From assembly GCA_002170315.2 (NCBI GenBank), contig NHFA02000051.1, forward strand, positions 5,774 to 45,565: a stretch of 39,792 nt of DNA, read 5' to 3'. The DNA comes from Euryarchaeota archaeon TMED99 (GTDB taxonomy: Archaea > Thermoplasmatota > Poseidoniia > Poseidoniales > Poseidoniaceae). A program made the position numbers and the translations under genes. The notes beneath the pieces were generated by a model, which ran no database searches, had not been told where the DNA came from, and saw only the letters and a list, made by a program, of their open reading frames with translations. How positions within the stretch are numbered: the first letter of the stretch is position 1; each line of letters begins with the position of its first letter. This document shows, piece after piece, positions 35,346-39,792 of this stretch.

Positions 35346-37016
35346 TTACAGCGAATCGATAGCGACGCGGTGCTGCTCTCCAGAATCTCTGTCTCGTATG
35401 GTAACTGTTCCATCTTCGAGAGATTGATGGTCGACGGTAATGCACTTTGGTACTCCAATTTCGTCTGCTCGTGCATAGCGTCGTCCAATCGAACCACTCC
35501 CATCATACATTGAAACGATGTTTGGCTTTGAACACATGGTCGTATGAATTGTTTGAGCGAGTTTACCCATTCCATCTTTTTCAAAGAGCGGGAATATACA
35601 GTAGTCGACAGGAGCGACATTTGCACTCAAATGCATTGTCGTGTATGTCTCGCCGTCTTTACCCGACTCGTCATAGGCGTGGTCAAGAATATGCCAAATG
35701 ATTCTGTCAATTCCAAAGGCTGGTTCAACAACATGTGGGATATACCATTCTCCAGTGACCGTTTCTGTTCGCTGGTCCCGTTTGACATGCTCTTGCTCAA
35801 CGGTTACTTTTTCTCCATTTGCCAGCGTTAACTCGAGCGGGAAAGTCGAGGAGGATGAGAGTTGTTCAACCGCTTCTTTGACTGCACCTGCCAATGCTCT
35901 GAATGCCGGACCTGCTTTTGATCCTTCAGTGGTCCAACCATCGATTTCAAGAATTTCCGGTTCACTAAACTCTCGACGAGCACGGAGAGATTTCCCAGTT
36001 GCTTTCTCATGTGATTCCAAGTCGTAGCATCCACGATGTGCGATACCCACACATTCAACCCAGCCATATGACCCATGAATTTCAGCATCCCAGCAATCTG
36101 TTGCATAATGCGCCATTTCATCGGATTCATGCTGACGGAAACGAATTCGTTGTGAATCGATTCCAACTTTGGTCAAGAAATCAAATGTCTTCGCCATGAA
36201 ATATCCAACGGTTGCGTGACGGATGACATTGTTTTCAACGGCGTGTTTGAAACTCATTTCAACTTCACCTTCATTGTCCGCTAAAAGTGTGATGTTGTGT
36301 CCATCCCATGGAGTGAAGTCGTGGGATGGCTCCTCATGGGGGTTGATGAAATATTCAAGTTCAGCCATGTTAAATTCCCGTAGTCGAATCATACCTTGGC
36401 GTGGTGATATTTCGTTTCTGTAGCCCTTTCCAACTTGGATTGCTCCAAAGGGTAGTCGCTCACGATTATGTCGATACAAAGCAGGAAATGATGTGAACAT
36501 TCCTTGAGCTGTTTCTGGACGAAGAAAACCAGGTCTTCCTGATGCACCTGCACCAATGGTTGTGTTGAACATCAAATTTTGAGCAGTAATCGGTGACCAT
36601 TCAGGTTCTTGACAGGATGGGCAGGGAGGGTTAGACTGGTCCAGAAGGGATTGAAGTTCAGATTTGGTGAGAGCATCAGGATTCGAATGATGTGATTCCA
36701 GCAATGTATCTGCTCTACTTGCCTCGTCACATGTCGTACAAATGGTCATGAAGTCGGAAAACTCACCAACGTGCCCTGATGCTTCAAGCACTGCATAGGG
36801 AGTGACGGTTGGACATGATATCTCAACAATATTTCCAAGTGAAAGCCAGTGATTGAGCCATGTTTGGTTGACTTTGTTACGCAGCCTTCCACCAACGGGG
36901 CCAAAATCATACAATCCTTTGGCACCACCATGGATTTCAAAGGCAGGAAGCAATATTCCTCTTCGTTTGAGCATACCAGACAAACGCTCCAAACGGCTCG
37001 TATCAGGTTCTGTCAT
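35346..37016 (-). CDS. glyS: Glycyl-tRNA synthetase (archaeal/eukaryal type)
   Basis: GMLKRRGILLPAFEIHGGAKGLYDFGPVGGRLRNKVNQTW, RPETAQGMF, ISPRQGMIRLREFNMAELEYFI, HVVEPAFGIDRIIW; start at MTEPDTSRLERLSG. Confidence 0.94.
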   Translation of the reverse strand: MTEPDTSRLERLSGMLKRRGILLPAFEIHGGAKGLYDFGPVGGRLRNKVNQTWLNHWLSLGNIVEISCPTVTPYAVLEASGHVGEFSDFMTICTTCDEASRADTLLESHHSNPDALTKSELQSLLDQSNPPCPSCQEPEWSPITAQNLMFNTTIGAGASGRPGFLRPETAQGMFTSFPALYRHNRERLPFGAIQVGKGYRNEISPRQGMIRLREFNMAELEYFINPHEEPSHDFTPWDGHNITLLADNEGEVEMSFKHAVENNVIRHATVGYFMAKTFDFLTKVGIDSQRIRFRQHESDEMAHYATDCWDAEIHGSYGWVECVGIAHRGCYDLESHEKATGKSLRARREFSEPEILEIDGWTTEGSKAGPAFRALAGAVKEAVEQLSSSSTFPLELTLANGEKVTVEQEHVKRDQRTETVTGEWYIPHVVEPAFGIDRIIWHILDHAYDESGKDGETYTTMHLSANVAPVDYCIFPLFEKDGMGKLAQTIHTTMCSKPNIVSMYDGSGSIGRRYARADEIGVPKCITVDHQSLEDGTVTIRDRDSGEQHRVAIDSL

Positions 37017-37291
37017 TGGCACACCTAAACACCGGTAGAAGAACTGGCCTTTCAACCTCACCGTCCGAGAAGCCCAAAAGAACTCAAGTCCGGAGTGAAA
37101 AATAAACGCCATCAGTATACCTTCTTTTGCGAATATGCTTCTGGGAGGGGAATGATTCTGCGCTAGGAATTGTTTTTTCATAATTTATAGAGACTTTTAT
37201 ACAGTTACAGTTTATGTTTTGTTTCTTGTAAAAAACGATACATTGATTTACTCGTTGCATACGAATGACGAACACGGAGTGTAGAAAATAA

Positions 37292-39792
37292 ATGGCAGAT
37301 ATTCACTACTTAGAGAATCCTCTTGAAACAGAGGAACTCTTAGAGTTGTTATGTCCTCCAGTTCGTAACTGGTTCAAAGATAAATTCCCCGATTTTACTG
37401 AACCGCAAAAATTAGCAATCCCTGCAATAATGAATCAAGATCATTTGTTGTTATGTTCTCCAACTGGTTCTGGTAAAACATTAACCGCATTCCTTTCAAT
37501 TATCGATCAACTGGTTCGTCGAGCACTGGATAATAAATTGGATAAACGAGTCTATTGCGTATACATTTCACCAATTAAAGCGCTTGCAAACGATATCGAA
37601 CGTAATTTAATTGGGCCATTAACTGAAATCAAAGAATCATATTTACCGAGCAGGGCACAAGAAATTAAAGTCGGACTCCGAACGGGTGATACACCGCAAT
37701 CAGAGCGTCAAAAGATGCTCAGAAATCCTCCTCACATCCTCATTACGACCCCTGAAAGTTTAGCGATTGCCATTACTTCTCCAAGATTCCAACCTATTGT
37801 CAGCGAAGTTGAATACATGATTGTCGATGAATTGCACTCTTTAGTTCCAAGTAAGCGTGGTGTTCACCTTGCATTGACGCTTTCTTATCTCGATACTCTT
37901 CTTACCCGTCCAGTCCAACGAATTGGGATTTCTGCAACAATGGAACCTCTTGAAACGGTCGCTGAATATTTAGTTTCCAGCGATGATCGAGAAAGTCGAG
38001 GTGAAAATACCAGTGTTTCTATTGCAAAGATTTCCGGTTCAAGAGAACTCGATTTGGATATATTGCTTACAGACCCAAAGTTTAGCGACCTTTCTGTTCT
38101 CAAGATTTTTGATAAAAACGTTGACGCCATAGCCGATTTAATTGCTGCACACACCACGACTTTGGTTTTTGCCAATACGAGAAAAATGACCGAAAATATT
38201 GTTCTGAAATTACGACCTTATCTGGGTGATTTGGTTGCTGGTCACCACGGTTCGATGGATAAAAAAATACGGCTCGATGTTGAGAAGAAGTTGAAGCATG
38301 GCCACTTACGTGCAGTGGTTACCTCATCTTCTCTAGAAATGGGAATTGACATCGGTTCAGTTGACTTAGTCTTACAAATTGGCAGTCCTGGTGATATTGC
38401 TACAGCTCTGCAACGTATTGGACGAGCAGGACACCATGTTGGTGGGATTCCACGTGCACGCTTTTTGCCTTCAAGCGTTGATGACCTCATCGAACTTGCT
38501 GCTTTACAATCTGCCATCCAAACCGGCGACATGGACCGACTTGATTTCCCAGAAAACTGTTTAGATGTCGTTGCCCAATTCATGATTGGCTTGGTTATCA
38601 TTAATGATATCGATATTGATGAGGCGTACGAAGTTATTGTCAATGCTTGGTCTTATCGTAATTTTGAATACGATGATTTCATTGAAGTTCTCGACATGCT
38701 TGAAGATGAGCGACGAATTTGGATTGATTGGGAAGAAAATATCTACGGAAAGCGAGGCTATTCTCGTATGATTTATTACCAAAACATCGGAACAATTGCT
38801 CCTGATAATTCCTACTTAGTCTTCAACGCTGAAGGCTCAATTCTTGGACAACTTTCTGGTTCTTTCGTCTCGAATCTCCGCGGTGGAGATGTCATCTTAC
38901 TCGGTGGTTCAACATACAGAGTCACCAACATCCAAGGAACTCGAGTCAATGTCGCTTCAGTCACTGGACACCGCCCTACAGTTCCTTCCTGGTCTGGAGA
39001 GGCACGTTCTCGTTCGAGAGAACTGTCTAATGCACTCCTCAATCTCATTGGTCACTGTATTGTCGCTTTACGTCGTGAACAAGACCCTCGGATATTGTTA
39101 CGTGATGCTTACGGGCTTTCTTCAGGTGTCGCAAATGCAATTGCCCGACATTTGGAAGAGCATTCAATAGACTCCTTCCAAGTTCCAGACCCGAATCGAA
39201 TTTTGGTTGAACAAGTTGTCTCTGGAGGCCATCCAACATACATGATTACGACATGCAGAGGCCGAGGATTTAACACTGCACTTGGCTATTTCATGGCCGG
39301 TTTAGCCGAATCAAACAATATCTCTGTCATCGAATTATCATTCGATGAAAATGGTTTATTGATTCGAACTTCTGAAGAAGTCGATCCTGGACAAATGTAT
39401 CAGGCTTTCAGAGATAATGATTACACTGAAGTGATTGAACGCTACATCGTCAATACTCAAATATTTGCAAAGAGATTTCGAGAAGTATCAGGTCGCTCTA
39501 TGATTATTCCAAAGCGAATTGGTTCTGATGAGATTAGCCCTCAACAATTCCAACAACGGGCTGATGCATTGTTGAATAAACACAGAACAATCGACGACAG
39601 TCTTCTGATGAGGGAAGCCAAAAACGAAATCATGTTTGGAGATATTGACATGAAGAGTCTTCAACAATTTTTGAGTCTCTGCCTCACAGGTGACGCACGA
39701 ATTGTTCACAACAAAGTGACCGTCCCCTCTCGACTTGGCATGTCACTTTTCATGTCAGCTTTCGAAGATTTGATGGCAATGAAAACCCGTGC
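37292..39792 (+). CDS. Lhr-type large ATP-dependent helicase, 3' truncated at window edge
   Basis: Manual translation MADIHYLENPLETEELLELLCPPVRNWFKDKFPDFTEPQKLAIPAIMNQDHLLLCSPTGSGKTLTAFL...; VDELHSL; SSLEMGIDIGSVDLVLQIGSPGDIATALQRIGRAGHHVGG. Sampled stretches show the frame open, including the last codons to 39792; missing from the ORF track, probably because no stop occurs before the edge. Confidence 0.92.
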   Translation, partial: MADIHYLENPLETEELLELLCPPVRNWFKDKFPDFTEPQKLAIPAIMNQDHLLLCSPTGSGKTLTAFLSIIDQLVRRALDNKLDKRVYCVYISPIKALANDIERNLIGPLTEIKESYLPSRAQEIKVGLRTGDTPQSERQKMLRNPPHILITTPESLAIAITSPRFQPIVSEVEYMIVDELHSLVPSKRGVHLALTLSYLDTLLTRPVQRIGISATMEPLETVAEYLVSSDDRESRGENTSVSIAKISGSRELDLDILLTDPKFSDLSVLKIFDKNVDAIADLIAAHTTTLVFANTRKMTENIVLKLRPYLGDLVAGHHGSMDKKIRLDVEKKLKHGHLRAVVTSSSLEMGIDIGSVDLVLQIGSPGDIATALQRIGRAGHHVGGIPRARFLPSSVDDLIELAALQSAIQTGDMDRLDFPENCLDVVAQFMIGLVIINDIDIDEAYEVIVNAWSYRNFEYDDFIEVLDMLEDERRIWIDWEENIYGKRGYSRMIYYQNIGTIAPDNSYLVFNAEGSILGQLSGSFVSNLRGGDVILLGGSTYRVTNIQGTRVNVASVTGHRPTVPSWSGEARSRSRELSNALLNLIGHCIVALRREQDPRILLRDAYGLSSGVANAIARHLEEHSIDSFQVPDPNRILVEQVVSGGHPTYMITTCRGRGFNTALGYFMAGLAESNNISVIELSFDENGLLIRTSEEVDPGQMYQAFRDNDYTEVIERYIVNTQIFAKRFREVSGRSMIIPKRIGSDEISPQQFQQRADALLNKHRTIDDSLLMREAKNEIMFGDIDMKSLQQFLSLCLTGDARIVHNKVTVPSRLGMSLFMSAFEDLMAMKTR

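Noticed and set aside
1-39792. Search for a mobile element, defence island or prophage
   Set aside because: No transposase, integrase, toxin-antitoxin, restriction or phage structural genes recognised; genes are mostly housekeeping or transport.

Overview
The 39.8 kb window looks like mostly ordinary, gene-dense archaeal chromosome. Archaeal-type markers are aIF5A with its hypusination loop, SRP54, an ArsA/Get3 ATPase, TrmY, RFC large subunit, archaeal/eukaryal-type GlyRS and an Lhr-type helicase. These sit beside beta-oxidation enzymes, transporters and secreted TSP3/calcium-repeat proteins. The mix and moderate-to-low GC suggest a marine Thermoplasmata-like euryarchaeon (Poseidoniales/MGII or MGIII); this is inference only and no marker search was run. 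I support about 29 coding regions and one tRNA-Gln(TTG). Three CDSs are missing or 5'-incomplete in the ORF track: an Lhr helicase open to the right edge, a 58-aa zinc-ribbon protein, and a first gene open to the left edge. I found no CRISPR array, transposase, integrase or obvious defence island. The most interesting material is: a 1192-codon surface protein with three ~250-aa repeats and a PGF-CTERM-like tail; an SGNH/GDSL hydrolase with an array of about twelve 22-aa acidic repeats; an ArsA/Get3-SRP54 gene pair with a Met/Gly-rich insertion in the ArsA/Get3; a DUF4190-like membrane protein ending in an LDL-receptor-A-like motif; and an Atg22-like MFS protein with two large polar insertions. 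None of these proves a new system.
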